From positions 496,001 to 560,000 of the forward strand of contig JAGMVK010000027.1 of the NCBI GenBank assembly GCA_020747065.1: a stretch of 64,000 bases of DNA, in the 5' to 3' direction. The position numbers were made by a program, and so were the translations under genes. Below, piece by piece: positions 47,753-59,511 of this stretch; the first letter of the stretch is position 1, and each line of letters opens with the position of its first letter. The DNA is from Cadophora sp. MPI-SDFR-AT-0126. Taxonomy: Eukaryota; Ascomycota; Leotiomycetes; Helotiales; Ploettnerulaceae. Under the pieces are notes generated by a model. That model made no database searches. It saw only the letters and a list, made by a program, of their open reading frames with translations, and had not been told where the DNA came from.

Positions 47753-48622
47753 ATGTCGAAACGAAACGTGCTCATCACGGGCTGCTCCGATGGCGGCCTA
47801 GGTGCTGCCCTCGCTCTCGCCTTCCACAATGCAGGCTTTCACGTTTACGCGACTGCTCGAAGCAAAATCAATATGGTCGAGCTCTCGAAGCTGGGCATCG
47901 AAACCATCGAAATGGACGTCACCTCACAAACGTCCATTGCTGAGGTGGCCGCTAGAGTGCCGAGCCTCGACATACTGGTCAACAACTCAGGAGTGATGCT
48001 TACAATGCCTGCCATGGACACCTCGATCGAGCAAGCGAAAAGAATGTTTGACGTCAACCTCTGGGGAATGGTAGCAGTGTCGCAAGCATTCGTGTCGCAC
48101 CTCCTCAAAACCAAGGGTATGATTGTGAATCAGACGTCTGTCGCCGCGACCATGGCACTACCTTGGCAAGCTGCTTACGACGCATCCAAAGCTGCGGCAG
48201 CTATGTACTCGAATGTCATGCGCCTTGAGCTGGAATGTGTGGGCATTAGGGTGGTCGACTTAAGGACTGGTATTGTGGGTCCTACCAACATGATCAAGAA
48301 CAACTACACCAAGGTCGCACGAAATGCAGACAACAAATCTGCCCTGCCTGACAATTCCATATTCAAGCCGGCTAAGGAGACAATGGAAGCAATCCTGCGC
48401 CTCGACAAACATACGGCAAGCGGGATGGACCCTGCAGTCTGGGCAGCAGCAGTGGTTGGAGACTTGTCGAAATCAAAGCCGCCACCTTTCATTTGGCGAG
48501 GAGCTTATGCGTTAGTGGCATGGTTAGAACAGATTCTGCCGTATGGAACATTTCATAGCACGGTGAAGAAGGGGACGCAATTGGATGTCGTTGAGATCGC
48601 CATGAAGAAAGCGTATCAGTGA
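47753..48622 (+). CDS. Short-chain dehydrogenase/reductase (SDR-1), Ayr1-like
   Basis: Intronless SDR of 289 residues from the ATG at 47753. The NAD(P) motif is 'TGCSDGGLG' near the N-terminus, followed by 'VNNSGV', the catalytic Ser in 'NQTSVAA' and the YxxxK pair in 'YDASK' (Tyr142). Substrate-loop and C-terminal length resemble the Ayr1 (1-acyldihydroxyacetone-phosphate reductase) group, many members of which act in fungal secondary metabolism. It could reduce a ketone or oxidise an alcohol of the pathway intermediate; since the PKS ketoreductase looks dead, a free reductase is of interest. A hydrophobic stretch near the C-terminus ('AYALVAWLEQIL') may attach it to membranes. Confidence 0.9.
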   Translation: MSKRNVLITGCSDGGLGAALALAFHNAGFHVYATARSKINMVELSKLGIETIEMDVTSQTSIAEVAARVPSLDILVNNSGVMLTMPAMDTSIEQAKRMFDVNLWGMVAVSQAFVSHLLKTKGMIVNQTSVAATMALPWQAAYDASKAAAAMYSNVMRLELECVGIRVVDLRTGIVGPTNMIKNNYTKVARNADNKSALPDNSIFKPAKETMEAILRLDKHTASGMDPAVWAAAVVGDLSKSKPPPFIWRGAYALVAWLEQILPYGTFHSTVKKGTQLDVVEIAMKKAYQ

Positions 48623-49212
48623 TGCCAAAAGCATTCCATAAAGCCAGCGTCAACCAAGCGTGTATATTTCGCTCTACAGATATTTCAAACGTCAAGTTCA
48701 AGTTTTTATAATTCAATTCTCTCTTTGACATTTTGCCTGCTGGTACATGGTGAAATTCAGGATATTAGACGAAGGTACCACTTGGTATCAAGCGCGGAGC
48801 ATTAGTGAGCAACCTCCTTCAAAGGAGTGATTTTGTAGATAGAATAATACCAGGCTTCGGGCGATCACATTTAGTTGGAACCATGAAACATGATGTACTG
48901 CTGGATATTCGAAATTTAGACTTCATAGCAATTGATCGCTGTCGCTGGCTCTTACAGGAGACCACAGCTTACGATGCAATTTACGACAAGTCACAGTAAT
49001 CGTTTTTAGCGTCATCTCGCCGGATTCGGGCCAGCACTTTCCCAGATGTTGCGTACACTTAATGCGTGGTACCTGCATGCTTGCTTACTGGCCGATAGTA
49101 GTACCATTGACTTGGGGCTAAAATGAGCATTAGATAAAATTTATAATTTGAAGATTGTGGGATCGGAACGCTCTTGAAACCAGACATTGATTCAGACTGC
49201 ATCTAAAGCAAC
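48623..49212. other. Intergenic between SDR-1 and FAD-oxidase genes
   Basis: No gene. Contains TTGCTTACTG near 49081, close to the 11-mer shared by two other cluster promoters. Confidence 0.4.
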
Positions 49213-51007
49213 ATGTTCTGGTGCAAATTTCTGTTCAGCATCCTCATCACGAGCGCGCTCGCTCTCCCGTCAGAAAATTCTATTTGTCGCGTTCTTCCTG
49301 GAGACCAGGGATGGCCCAAAACAAGGGAATGGAAACAATTCAATGCATCAATTGGAGGGAAGCTCATACGTGGGGAGCCACTTGGTTCGCCATGCTTCGC
49401 ACCGACGCTCAACTCGGTAGCATGTGCCAATGTGAAGGAGGACTGGGGAGGCGAACTCCTATTGTACGCATGCATTGTCTATTTACCCAGTTTTAGCGTC
49501 ACTAACAAAGACTCCCAGCATCGATGATCCCGTTAATGTCATGTCGAGATATTGGCAAAATGATACGTGCAACCCTCTCTCGGCCGCGAATGGCACGTGC
49601 ACATCTGGAAACCTAGCATCTTATGCAGTCGAGGTCACTGATGCTGCAACTGCAGCGGCGGGGATCAAGTTCGCTCAGCAAAAGAATCTTCGCCTGACTA
49701 TCAAGAATACTGGACATGACTATCTTGGCAGGTCCACTGGGAAAGGCTCGTTAGCCCTGTGGACACACAACTTGGACAGCAGAGAAGTCTTAAACTACAC
49801 GAGCTTCTCGTACACTGGTCCGGCCTTGCGAATAGGAGCGGGCGTGGAAGCGTATAAGGCAGTTTCCGCCGTTTCGCAATACGGGTTGAGAGTGTTCTCG
49901 GGGTACTGCGTGACCATCGGTCTCGCCGGTGGATACTCTCAGAATGCCGGGTACGGACCTTTGGGTTCGAGCTATGGGACTGCGAGCGACCAGATACTGG
50001 AGTGGGAAGTCATGACTGCAGAAGGCCATCATATCGTTGCCTCGCCTACCAATAATACAGACCTGTATTGGGCTCTGAGCGGAGGTGGCTCTGGGAACTA
50101 CGCCTTGGTCTTGTCCACGACCGTTAAAGCGTTTGCCGATGGAGGAATTGCGGGTGCTTTTTTTGAGTATACAGAAACTAACTCAAGTGCTTTTTGGGAA
50201 TCTATTAGACTGTGGCATGAGGAATTGCTGATATTTGACTCCATCCCTGGTCTTTCGGCGATCTTCGAGTTTACGAATTCCTTTTTCCGTCTTATCGTAG
50301 CCACTTGGCCGGGAGCCTCTCAGCCGGATATCGAGAAAATCTTTGAGCCCTTTCTACAGAAAGTCAAAGCGCTAAACATTACCGTAGTCAACACACGTTT
50401 CACCTATGGAGCATCCTACGAAGCCCATTACTCGCAATACCCACCCAGCTCTCCCGGCTTACCCGTCACGTCGCCTGAATTTGCCTTCCCGATGAACATT
50501 AATCTCGGAGGTCGTCTGATCCCCAGAGCTTCTGTACATAAGGCGAATCTCGACAAATTACTCGCAACCTATCAACAAGTCCTTCTCGAAGATGGGGTGC
50601 CTCTCAAAGCCATCGCCGGGGCTTTCAACAACGTCTCCCACGCAGTCGCAGGAAACGAACCCGGCTCCAACGCCGTCCTCCCTGCCTGGAGAGACTCGCT
50701 ATACACAGCGAGCGCGGGTATTGTATATTCACAGACGGCCTCGCCGCAGGAACTTGCATTCTACCAAGTCAAAGTAAACGAGTATCAAGACTTGCTAAGA
50801 AATGTCACGCCGGGCAGTGGGGCGTATGTTAACGAAGCGACGTATGATAATCCGCATTTCAAGGAGGACTATTACGGGGAAAATTATGAGAGATTGCTGA
50901 AGATCAAGAGAAAGTATGATCCGCATGGTGTCTTCTGGCAACGTGCGGCTGTTGGGTCTGACGTAAATTGGCGGGAGGATAGTGAAGGCAGGCTTTGTCG
51001 TGTCTGA
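49213..51007 (+). CDS. Secreted FAD-linked oxidase, berberine-bridge-enzyme type
   Basis: Protein of 579 residues. Exons are 49213-49463 and 49519-51007, joining 'EDWGGELLF' to 'IDDPVNVMSRYW' in phase. A signal peptide ('FLFSILITSALAL') sends it to the secretory pathway. The PCMH FAD domain carries the two usual covalent flavin anchors: His in 'NTGHDYLGRSTG' (about residue 149) and Cys in 'GYCVTIGLAGGY' (about 212). The BBE C-terminal block 'YDPHGVFWQRAAVGSD' is present, and several N-glycosylation sites (such as 'NDT', 'NGT', 'NIT') fit secretion. Such enzymes oxidise alcohols or drive oxidative cyclisations in late steps of fungal pathways. Codirectional with SDR-1 and P450-2. Confidence 0.93.
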
Positions 51008-51519
51008 CGCCCTCAGGGCTCAGACCTGTTTTTGTGATCACATTTGTCGAAAGGAGTGGAGTAAAAGTTTGGCCTGTGCATACCTTCTCTCAAGAATTCA
51101 CGAATACAATTGGCAGCCGTACGGCTGTACATTTACACAAACATAGAACTCTCGCTTTGGAAACAAAACATCCAATATAAGATAAATTCCGGCACTTAAA
51201 TTTTAAGACAGTTAAAAGTTCGTACGTAAAACTTTTTTTTATAAAGGAACCAGAAAGTTTGTCAATGATTCGGTCGACAAATTACAAAGTCGCTACCTGA
51301 TCTGTGAACTGATCCAGACGAGCAACAGAAACGTCATGGAGAGAGGAGTAAGAGTGGATTTTGGAATGCGGCCTGCTTACCTTCAGGCGAGTAATCATGG
51401 ACACTTGAGACGAGGCATGGGTAGACTGTGGAAACGCAACACCATACATGAGTCTCAAATTCATCTGCAGAGACTTGCTGATTTCAATCCTCACCATCTC
51501 TTTTCTATCATCAGCAGCG
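51008..51519. other. Intergenic upstream of P450-2
   Basis: No independent gene seen. The P450-2 start may lie at 51448 instead of 51520, which would shorten this region. Confidence 0.45.
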
Positions 51520-53336
51520 ATGACTCATGGCTGCTTCAAGGTGGCTGGCGTCACTGCCAGTATCATCGCAGGCGTTCGTATTATTGGCGCTCAACACATT
51601 CCGTACCCTCTCGTCACCACTGCCTTTCTCTTCTGGACACTACTGTTCGCATATGCGTTATGGAAGGTTACAATACATCGCATTTATCTGAGTCCTCTGC
51701 GTCATCTGCCTCATCCTCCCAACGATCACGGACGCTGGGGTTGGTTCTGGGGACAGACATGGGCGATTGCAGACGACCCTTTTGGTACACAAAGACGTTG
51801 GATCGAAGAGGGTGTCCCGAACGATGGTCTGCTGGCTTATTTTGCCTTTGGACAATCTCGTGTTCTACTCACTTCTCCGAGCACTTTGAGTGAAGTCATG
51901 GTAGGTAAATCTGTCTAGTCACCATTAGTTCGAAATTCAGCACGGCTGATCTTTTTTGGGTGAGGGTATCTAGATAGAAAAGCCTTACATCTTCGAGAAA
52001 CCAGCTTTGTACCGTCAGAGTCTAGCTCGGATACTGGGAATTGGCTTGCTCGTGTCCGAAGGTGAAGAGCACAAACGACAACGGAAGAGCCTCATGCCTG
52101 CATTTAATTTTCGGCATATTAAAGACCTCGTCCCAGTGTTCTGGACAAAGTCGTATGAGATGGTCAAAGCAGTCGAGGCGGCATCGATAGCAGAGAAAAG
52201 CAATGGTCATGAACTTCACGAACACTCTCCCGGTGCGATCGAAGTCAACAGCTGGGCTTCCAGGGCAACGTTGGATATCATCGGCGTGGCAGGTTTAGGG
52301 CAAGAATTCAATGCACTCTCGGAGAAGCCTAGCCCTCTCGTCGGTAGCTATCACTCCATTTACAAGCACACGGATAATCCAAGTTGGATCCTTCGCCTCA
52401 TCGCATTGTACGTTCCGTTTTGGATCCTGGGCAACATTCCCTCGGCAGCAAATAAAAATGTTGCTGCTGGTTCAAAAGCGATAAAGCAAGCATGCCGCGA
52501 CATGATTCTGAAAAGGAAACAGTTGATCCGCGAGAAGGGAGACAGTAGTCACACTGATATTATTAATGCTGCTTTGCGAAGCGGCGCGTTTGGCGAGGAA
52601 GAGCTGGTCAACCACGTAATGACCTTCCTTCTTGCCGGGCACGAGACGAGTGCTGCGGCTATGACCTGGGCTATATGGCTGTTGTGTTTATATCCCGATG
52701 TTCAAGCAAAGCTACGTGCAGAAATCCACGCTACTCTACCTCCTCTCACCCAAGACATGGCCGGTGTTGACACTAGTGCCTGCCACTACCTTCGTGCTGT
52801 GTGTGCTGAAGTCCTCAGGCTGTGGGCGCCAGTTCCTGTCACAGCACGCAGCACGACCATCGACACGACTATCGGCAGGCATTTCATTCCCAAGGGTACG
52901 ACGATAATGCTGTCGCCCTTAGCTGTCAACGTGTCGAAGGAGCTTTGGGGAGAAGATGCCTCAGAATTCAAGCCTGAGCGCTGGCTGGGTGTTAACGGTA
53001 AAGCAAATAAGCATGGCAGTGCAGATTCTCCATACAGTTTTATGACAGTAAGTTTACCCATTTAACTACCCTGACTTCTCATGTCTCAGACTGATGCTGA
53101 AAACAAAATCATAAAAGTTCCTCCATGGGCCTCGTTCGTGCATCGGCCAGCGTTTTGCGGAGGAGGAGTTTGCATGTCTATTAGCAGGTTGGATTGGTCG
53201 TTTGGAAACAGAGTTTGACGACAAAACTCCTAGAACAGTCAAAGACATCCGATGTCCAAAGCTGCATTCGTCAGGAGTCGTAGTCTTTCCGCGAGACGGG
53301 GTATGGGTGAAAGTCAGAAAGGTTGAAAAATGGTAG
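51520..53336 (+). CDS. Cytochrome P450 (P450-2)
   Basis: P450 of 557 residues (581 if the ATG at 51448 is used). Exons are 51520-51900, 51974-53047 and 53118-53336, all phase 0. N-terminal helices 'VTASIIAGVRIIGA' and 'FLFWTLLFAYALW' anchor it. The motifs are 'LLAGHETSAAAMTW' (I-helix), 'EVLRLWAPVP' (ExxR), 'FKPERW', and 'FLHGPRSCIGQRFA' (heme Cys), the last starting exactly at exon 3. The sequence 'GFWGQTW'-like 'GRWGWFWGQTWAI' and 'RWIEEGVPNDGL' near the N-terminus belongs to a fungal group distinct from the other three P450s in the cluster, so it probably acts at another position. It converges with acyltransferase 2. I cannot decide between the two starts from sequence. Confidence 0.9.
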
Positions 53337-53642
53337 TTAGCTACGGACAATCAAACAGGCAAGCCAGCAGCCATTGGTTGGATTAGAATACTAGATTTAC
53401 AGGCGAGCTTGACCTTACCGGGATCTCCTTATTCTAAATTTAACATAAGGTGGTCTTCTGGACTGATTGGGTAATCAACGTATTTTATATCAAGCGTTCT
53501 CGGTTGCCAGTACCATTATATCATCTCATATCAGACTCACATTTAGGAAATTAAAGTAGATGGTCAGACGATTGTGGGAAATAAAAAGAATAAGTATTGG
53601 TAAGGCAAGATGATTACCATTCACTACTTAGTATCGCTCAGA
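53337..53642. other. Convergent 3' intergenic region
   Basis: Only 3' flanks of P450-2 and acyltransferase 2 seen. Confidence 0.5.
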
Positions 53643-55120
53643 TTAGTTTGGCATATACCGCTTCAGACTCTCTACTTCCTTCTCAAGTGCATCCAAAGAG
53701 GCAGAAGGAACATACAGAACCGTCGACCAATTATCCTCAGCATCTGTCCCCCAATTCACACACATGTTCGGAAAAGCCACAGGTGAGAACTCAACACCAC
53801 CCCACAGGTATGCCGGACGGCCGCGACGAGAAGCTCTCTCCTCTAATGGGGTCTTGATAGCTTTGGAAAAGTTGAAGTCGCAGAATCTCGCCTTCCCGCA
53901 ATCAGACATCGTCAGCGGAATTGCGTTCATGTCCACTACCTTCTTTTCAGCTATGAGAGTCAGAGTAGATTCGACGTTCTCCCTAGTGCTCTGACGATTC
54001 AGCTCTTGTCGCAGGCGGAGTGCTGTAGTGGCAAGGGAAGATTCGAGTAATTCCTTCGCGGTCACGTACGTGTGGATGCCCCCGACACAGTTGCTGACGA
54101 ATGCGGAATTGGGTGGAAAGACCTCAGAAAGTACTGAGCGGAGGTTCACAGCACTGATGATGAGGACGTTCATGCTTGGTGGAATGGATTGTGAGCGGAC
54201 CAGAGCTTTCACCAGCCACGCAACGAAGATATCTCCTCGGCTGACAAACTCCTTACCAGAAGGATTCAGCTGTCGTATTTCTTGCATCGCCTCGTCTCGG
54301 AGCCTTGCCAAGATGCTGTCAGGAATTCGTAGCCAGGTGTATGTCGTGTCGAGCATTTTAATTGATGTTGGTACCCAGGCATTGCTATGATAGCGGTCGT
54401 ACTGAACATTCTTCTCTCCGGGTGTTTTGCCGATGAGTGGCTTGATGGGGTCTTTGTCGGATCCAATCATCTTAGGAACATCTTGCTGTCGTCCATCCAG
54501 AACTGCGGTCCATCCTCTAAGGAGAGCTTCAGCTCCTAACCCATCCATAACCGAGTGAAGGTATGAGATCGTAAACAAAGTGGCGTCAGTGAAGGTAACT
54601 ATATGAAGACTGATCTGCGGTTCATCGCGAGCGAGGTAATCTTCAATTTTGAACGGTGCATCGGGTCGAAAGATCACTTGTTTTAAGCCTGGAATAAGCT
54701 CGTTCACTCTGACCAGGGCTGGATCATGCTGTTGCATTGGGAACTTCGAGCCCACTGGATCATCGTGAATGCTTGTCTCGTAAGCAGCACTGCTGAAAGC
54801 GATAGCTGGGCGCTCTGGGGTGTACAACTCTGGCACGTGGTATTCGAACCCTCCTTTGTCCTGTGTACGTCAGTCCGAGACTGGTTATATTTTATGACAC
54901 AGCATACATTTTTTCGAATTCTAGCCCCCAACTTGGTCCACCCTTCCAAGCTGATAAGCTCCGTTAAGGAAGCCCTCATCTCCTCGGCATCCAGAATATC
55001 AATGAATTGGAACGTCAGGCTAGTGACCATTCTTTTGTAAAAAGAAGCATCGTCGAGAGTATGCAGCGGAATGACCGTGTCGGTCGGTACCGTGAGAGGT
55101 TGTTCAATCTTGCTGCTCAT
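53643..55120 (-). CDS. BAHD-family acyltransferase 2
   Basis: Acyl-CoA-dependent transferase of 476 residues. Minus-strand exons are 55120-54908 and 54860-53643, both phase 0, joining 'LGARIRKN' to 'DKGGFEYHVPEL'. The catalytic HxxxD is 'HSVMD' (His173, Asp177) in 'ISYLHSVMDGLG'. The DFGWG block seems to be replaced; 'CDFNF' and 'GRPAYLWGG' lie in the region. It shares little sequence with BAHD-1 beyond the fold, so the two probably use different acceptors or acyl donors. It is divergent from the GMC oxidoreductase gene across a 287-bp promoter. Function inferred from family only. Confidence 0.87.
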
Positions 55121-55407
55121 TTTCAAGATCACAATAGATTTCTCGTAGATTTTGATTTATCAAAAAGGTATTGCAGTAGCAGTCGACATCCTTTTTTTTT
55201 TTTTTCTTTTTCCTTAGATGACTGTATTCCCTTCAAGATATTCAAATGGTGCTTACTCTAGCTTACTGTGCACAATGTGGTCTGGGTGAAACCCCACATT
55301 TTCGTTTGCCCTTGTAGCTTACCCCTGGATCGTCGAATCTATGCAATTCAAGGCGATTTTTCAATCTATACAGACTTACAATTGATTGCAAGTTGGGGAA
55401 CGTAACA
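55121..55407. promoter_or_regulatory. Shared promoter of BAHD-2 and GMC genes
   Basis: 287 bp between divergent starts, with a T-rich tract near 55190-55207 and two GCTTACT words near 55250-55266. Confidence 0.4.
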
Positions 55408-57398
55408 ATGTTACTGACTCACCTCTACTGTCTCGGGCTTCTGAGATCCACCACGGCCAGACTTCTAGGATCGTCGTTCGGCATCCCTTCCTACGACATA
55501 TTCAATCCATCACCCAATGCAACATTTGACTTTGTCGTCGTTGGTGCTGGAAACGCAGGCTTGCCTCTTGCGGTACGTTTGGCTGAAGCAGGCTTTCGTG
55601 TTGCGCTAGTCGAAGCAGGCTCGTACGCATCAATCGGAAATGGAAACTTCAGTCAGGTGCCTCTATACGCCTCGGCGTTTCAAAGTACCTCTCCGAGCTC
55701 ACCAAGGAACCCACAAACAGACTGGGGTCAATTGACGGAACCCCAAGCTGGAACAGAGAGGATCTATCCTCAGGGAAAGGCTCTAGGCGGCTCGACTTCA
55801 AGGGGGCATCAAGCCTATACTTTCGGGACTACCAGCAGCTATGACCAGTGGGCGGAGATGGTCAACGACGTGTCCTACTCATTCAAGAACTTCCGACAGT
55901 GGCTACATAAACCACTCAACTTCACACGGCCCGTTTTGGGACATCCAGAAAACAGCTCTCTGCTGTTTGCACCAGATCTAGAGTCCGTTCGATCTGGACC
56001 AGTATCCATCACTTTTGGGAACCACATATGGCCTTGGTCATCTTCGATGAAGAACGCCTTCCTTCAGGCTGGTATCCCAAAAAGTCTGAATGGTTTCACG
56101 TCCGGTTCTTTGATTGGAAGCGGCTGGCAACTTATGACAGTCGACAGTGAAAACTTCACAAAAGAGTCGTCGGAGACGAGCTATTTGCAGAAGCTGGGGA
56201 TCAAAAACAATAATCTGGTTGTTTACGCTAACACTTTAGCTACAAGGGTTATTTTTGATACGGACAAGAGAGCTGTTGGGGTATTAGTTGACTTCAGTGG
56301 CGTCCTCTTGACACTGCTGGTGGGGAGAGAGGTTGTTTTGTCTGCAGGGGCTTTCCGGACTCCGCAGCTTCTTATGTTATCTGGCATTGGACCCCATGAC
56401 ACTCTTAGAGAGCATGGTATTCCTCTAATCTCGGAGCTCGCCGGTGTTGGACAGAATCTAGGTGATCATGTTGCAATTGGGATTGCACGCGAGGTTGCTG
56501 TAGCAACCACAGCCGAGCTCCAGTGGAATGAGAAGTATGCGCAAGCTGCATTGGCAGACTACCATTCAAATAGACCCAAAGGGCCATTTACGACATATGC
56601 GGGAGATCTGCTGGCCTTCGAAAAACTGCCTCCCAGATTTCTTCACAGGCTGTCTCCCTCTGCTCGGCAAGCACTTGACGCCCTTCCACCAGACTGGCCA
56701 CACCTTGAGCATGTCGCCCTATCATTGTATGGCGGTCCATCGCATGGCTTTATCGGCAGTCCCGACGGTCAGAACTGGGCGACACTTGCAACAGCAATCG
56801 TTTCTCCTTTCTCGCGCGGTAATGTAACCATCAATTCAACCGACCCCCATGTCAATCCCATTGTCAATCCCGCTTACTTCAGCGATGAGCGCGACATCGA
56901 ACTCGCAATTCAAGCGTTTAGACGAGTGCAAGATATTTTGAACCAAACTTCACTCGCGAATGTGCTTGTCGGCATGAAATCGTTCCCGCCCCCATCAATG
57001 ATCAAGACCGACGAAGACGTCTCAAAATATGTCCAAATTGCAGCGACATCTCTCTTTCAGGCTTCAGGAACTGCCAAGATGGGACGGAAGAACGAAACAA
57101 TGGCTGTTCTTGATTCTAACGCGCGAGTGTTTGGCGTCTCGAGTCTTCGTGTGGTAGATGCGTCTTCGTTGCCCCTCCTGATGCCGAGTCATATTCAGGC
57201 GACGATGTGTAAGTCATACCTTCTCGTTATACACTGTGTCTGTCTACAAAATAGTTGAAAGTAACGTCGTGATCAGATGGACTGGCTGAGAAGATTGCGG
57301 ATGATATGCTCAAGGACGCGAAGAAAAGCCACGGGCACAGCAAATTTCATGACGATGGAGCAGGCCAGCAACCCATGATGTCTGACAGGAATATTTAA
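55408..57398 (+). CDS. Secreted GMC oxidoreductase (FAD)
   Basis: Flavoprotein of 640 residues. Exons are 55408-57208 and 57277-57398; the join restores 'HIQATMYGLAEKIADD'. An N-terminal hydrophobic segment suggests secretion, as do several N-glycosylation sites. The FAD motif is 'VVGAGNAGLPLA', followed by 'YPQGKALGGSTSRG' and 'VVLSAGAFRTPQLLMLSGIG', all GMC signatures. In the C-terminal part the usual 'xHxxGTxxMG' reads 'FQASGTAKMG', with Gln (about 551) where many relatives have His. The catalytic His of 'PSHIQATMY' (about 595) is present. Relatives in fungal clusters include the patulin and versicolorin B synthases, which oxidise alcohols or set ring closure. Divergent from acyltransferase 2. 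Confidence 0.92.
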
Positions 57399-57559
57399 GT
57401 TGGGGAGCGGAAGTAGTGCTGCAAATAGTTACATATGGACTCTCGGGCACAAAAGTAATGAAGACGCCTTTATCTGCTGTACACGGAAACTATCTCTTCG
57501 ACACGTTCCTCTGCCTGTCCAGTTTTGACTGCAGTTGTAATGGTCCCACCTCCTTCCAC

Positions 57560-59511
57560 TCAAGCCTTTTTACTTCGAGGTGTCACTTTGAACTTCAGAT
57601 GTCGCTCCGCACTCATCTGAGCCCGGATACTAGCTTTCGCTTCAAACCAAAGTGTCCTCGTTGCTTCGTCTCGTGTCACCTCCCATGCCGTCTGGGCATC
57701 GCCCTGGCATTCCGCCAATGTCTCCGCAGTGACTTCCAACTCGATCGAATAGCTCTTGTAAATAGTTGCGAACACTGCGGTAATCTCGACTGCGGCAAAA
57801 CGCTCACCAGGACACTGCCTCCATCCCTGCCCAAAAGGAAAAAATGTAGGGCCAGCAGGGTTCGACTTGCCAGCCTGCTTGTTAGCCAAAAAGCGCTCTG
57901 GTTGGAAGTTTAAGGCAGGTGAATCGGCAAGTTTGGCACGCCGTTCAGCAGTACACTCCTCCGGGGTCCATCTGGCTGGGTTGTGATGGCATGCAGCAAA
58001 GTTTAGCATGCATGCTGTCTGTGGTGGAATAGTGTGTTGAATACCCGCGGAGTCTTGCACACTGACAGAAGTTTCTGTTTCGCGGAACAAGTGCTGTACG
58101 ACGCCGTAGACACGCATGGATTCGTTTATCGCGGCCCAAAGAACGCTTTCGCGCAGGGCGTCGTAGTCTTGCTGCATGTTCCATTCTTCCCGTGGGCGAT
58201 CGCCGAAGTAGTCGTCAAGGTGGGACTGGATGCGTTTTTGCCACTCGGGATAGATTGCGAGGAGCATTATAGTGAATGCCAAGGTACTGCCTGTTGTCTC
58301 AAGACCAGCCAGCATAACGAGAAAGATGTTAGAAAGAGCATAATCTTCGTGAAGATTTTGTACATCTTCATGGTTAAGTCTAGCCAAAACGAGATGTTCT
58401 ATGAGGAGTCAGCATGTTATTGTTTTGTCAAGTAATGATGAATTCCTCTTACCTAGTAGAGTCTTTTTCGGTTTCTTTAATCTCTCTTCTGCATGATCAA
58501 GGATGTCCTGGCGCATTTCTTTCATGTATGCGGACCACTCGAAGTAAGACTCCGCTGCTGCTTTTGTGGATGCAAAAGGCAATCTAGTGAGTAGTGGGCG
58601 GGGAAGAATGGCAATCAGCTTCAAGCTCTCTAGCAAGGTTCGCTTGGCCCCACTGAAAGACATGGTGTGGTTCGGTGGCACCTCTTCCTCCGCCGCCCAG
58701 TATCGTCGTTTGCCGTAGAAAGATCTACTTAGTACGTGAAGGACGAGCGTCGAGGTAAATCTTCTCAAATTTTCAACGCTTGCACCTGTGTCAAGCCAGT
58801 GTTGTACTAAACTTTCAGCCTGAAATGACCCTTCCTCCCAAGCCAGGACTTGAGCATCAGTTGAAAGCCCATTGTTGACCAATCGGCGATGAACTTTCCA
58901 TTCATCGCCCTTCGTGGACACAAGCGAGCGTCCATATACTTCCAATACCTTGATTGGCGCCAAATCTGGAGGGAAGTCCCTCGCCCTGGTGAATACTTGA
59001 TGTATCTGCGAACATTTTCTGTCAGAAGAGACTTCGCATCGAGAAGCTGAATACTTACGACGGCAGGATCACAAGTCGAGAGCACATTTTTGACGGGCGT
59101 TGCGAGGATGAAAGTGTCACTTCCGACAGCTTCGTACACTGCATGACGAGAGGCATATATCCTATATGCCTGGGAGACACTAAGGGCCATTAGCAACGCA
59201 TACAGTTCATTCAATATTTGAGACTTACTACAGCCATGGAAATGTCCACGAGGATGGCAGCTTGTCGATTAGAGGATTGAGCAACGGATAAAGCAATAAC
59301 CACAAGGGCTCTGTGGGCGAAACTCTACAAATTGTCAATCCAACTCATCTGAAAATAACATCACTGTCTCTTTCAGAACGTACGGTGAATAGAATACCGG
59401 GAATCCACAATCTTTCGCGGCGGAGTAGTTTTTCCTAGCACGTGCAACACGGCGACAAATAAAAGTGACGACCAAGACGCACCAAGCCACTAGGATAGTG
59501 ATAGCAATCAT
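57560..59511 (-). CDS. Cytochrome P450 (P450-3)
   Basis: P450 of 578 residues in five minus-strand exons: 59511-59384, 59324-59229, 59179-59059, 59005-58453 and 58398-57560, all in phase. The anchor is 'MIAITILVAWCVLVVTFI'; the second exon supplies 'PLWLLLYPLLNPLIDKLP', a re-entrant hydrophobic segment typical of one fungal P450 group, and the join to the third exon gives 'WLYVSQAYRIY'. Catalytic motifs are 'LAGLETTGST' (I-helix), 'NESMR' (ExxR), 'FQPERF', and 'FPFGQGWRQCPGERFA' with the heme Cys near residue 494. Divergent from SDR-2 over 349 bp, so the two may act together. It is unlike P450-1, -2 and -4 in sequence. Confidence 0.92.

Noticed and set aside
53066..53350. Minus-strand open frame opposite the third exon of P450-2
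   Set aside because: It is a shadow of the heme-binding exon read on the plus strand.
54841..54875. 'GGTATTCGAACC' resembling a tRNA T-loop
   Set aside because: It lies at the exon 2 start of acyltransferase 2 and no acceptor or anticodon stem can be folded around it.
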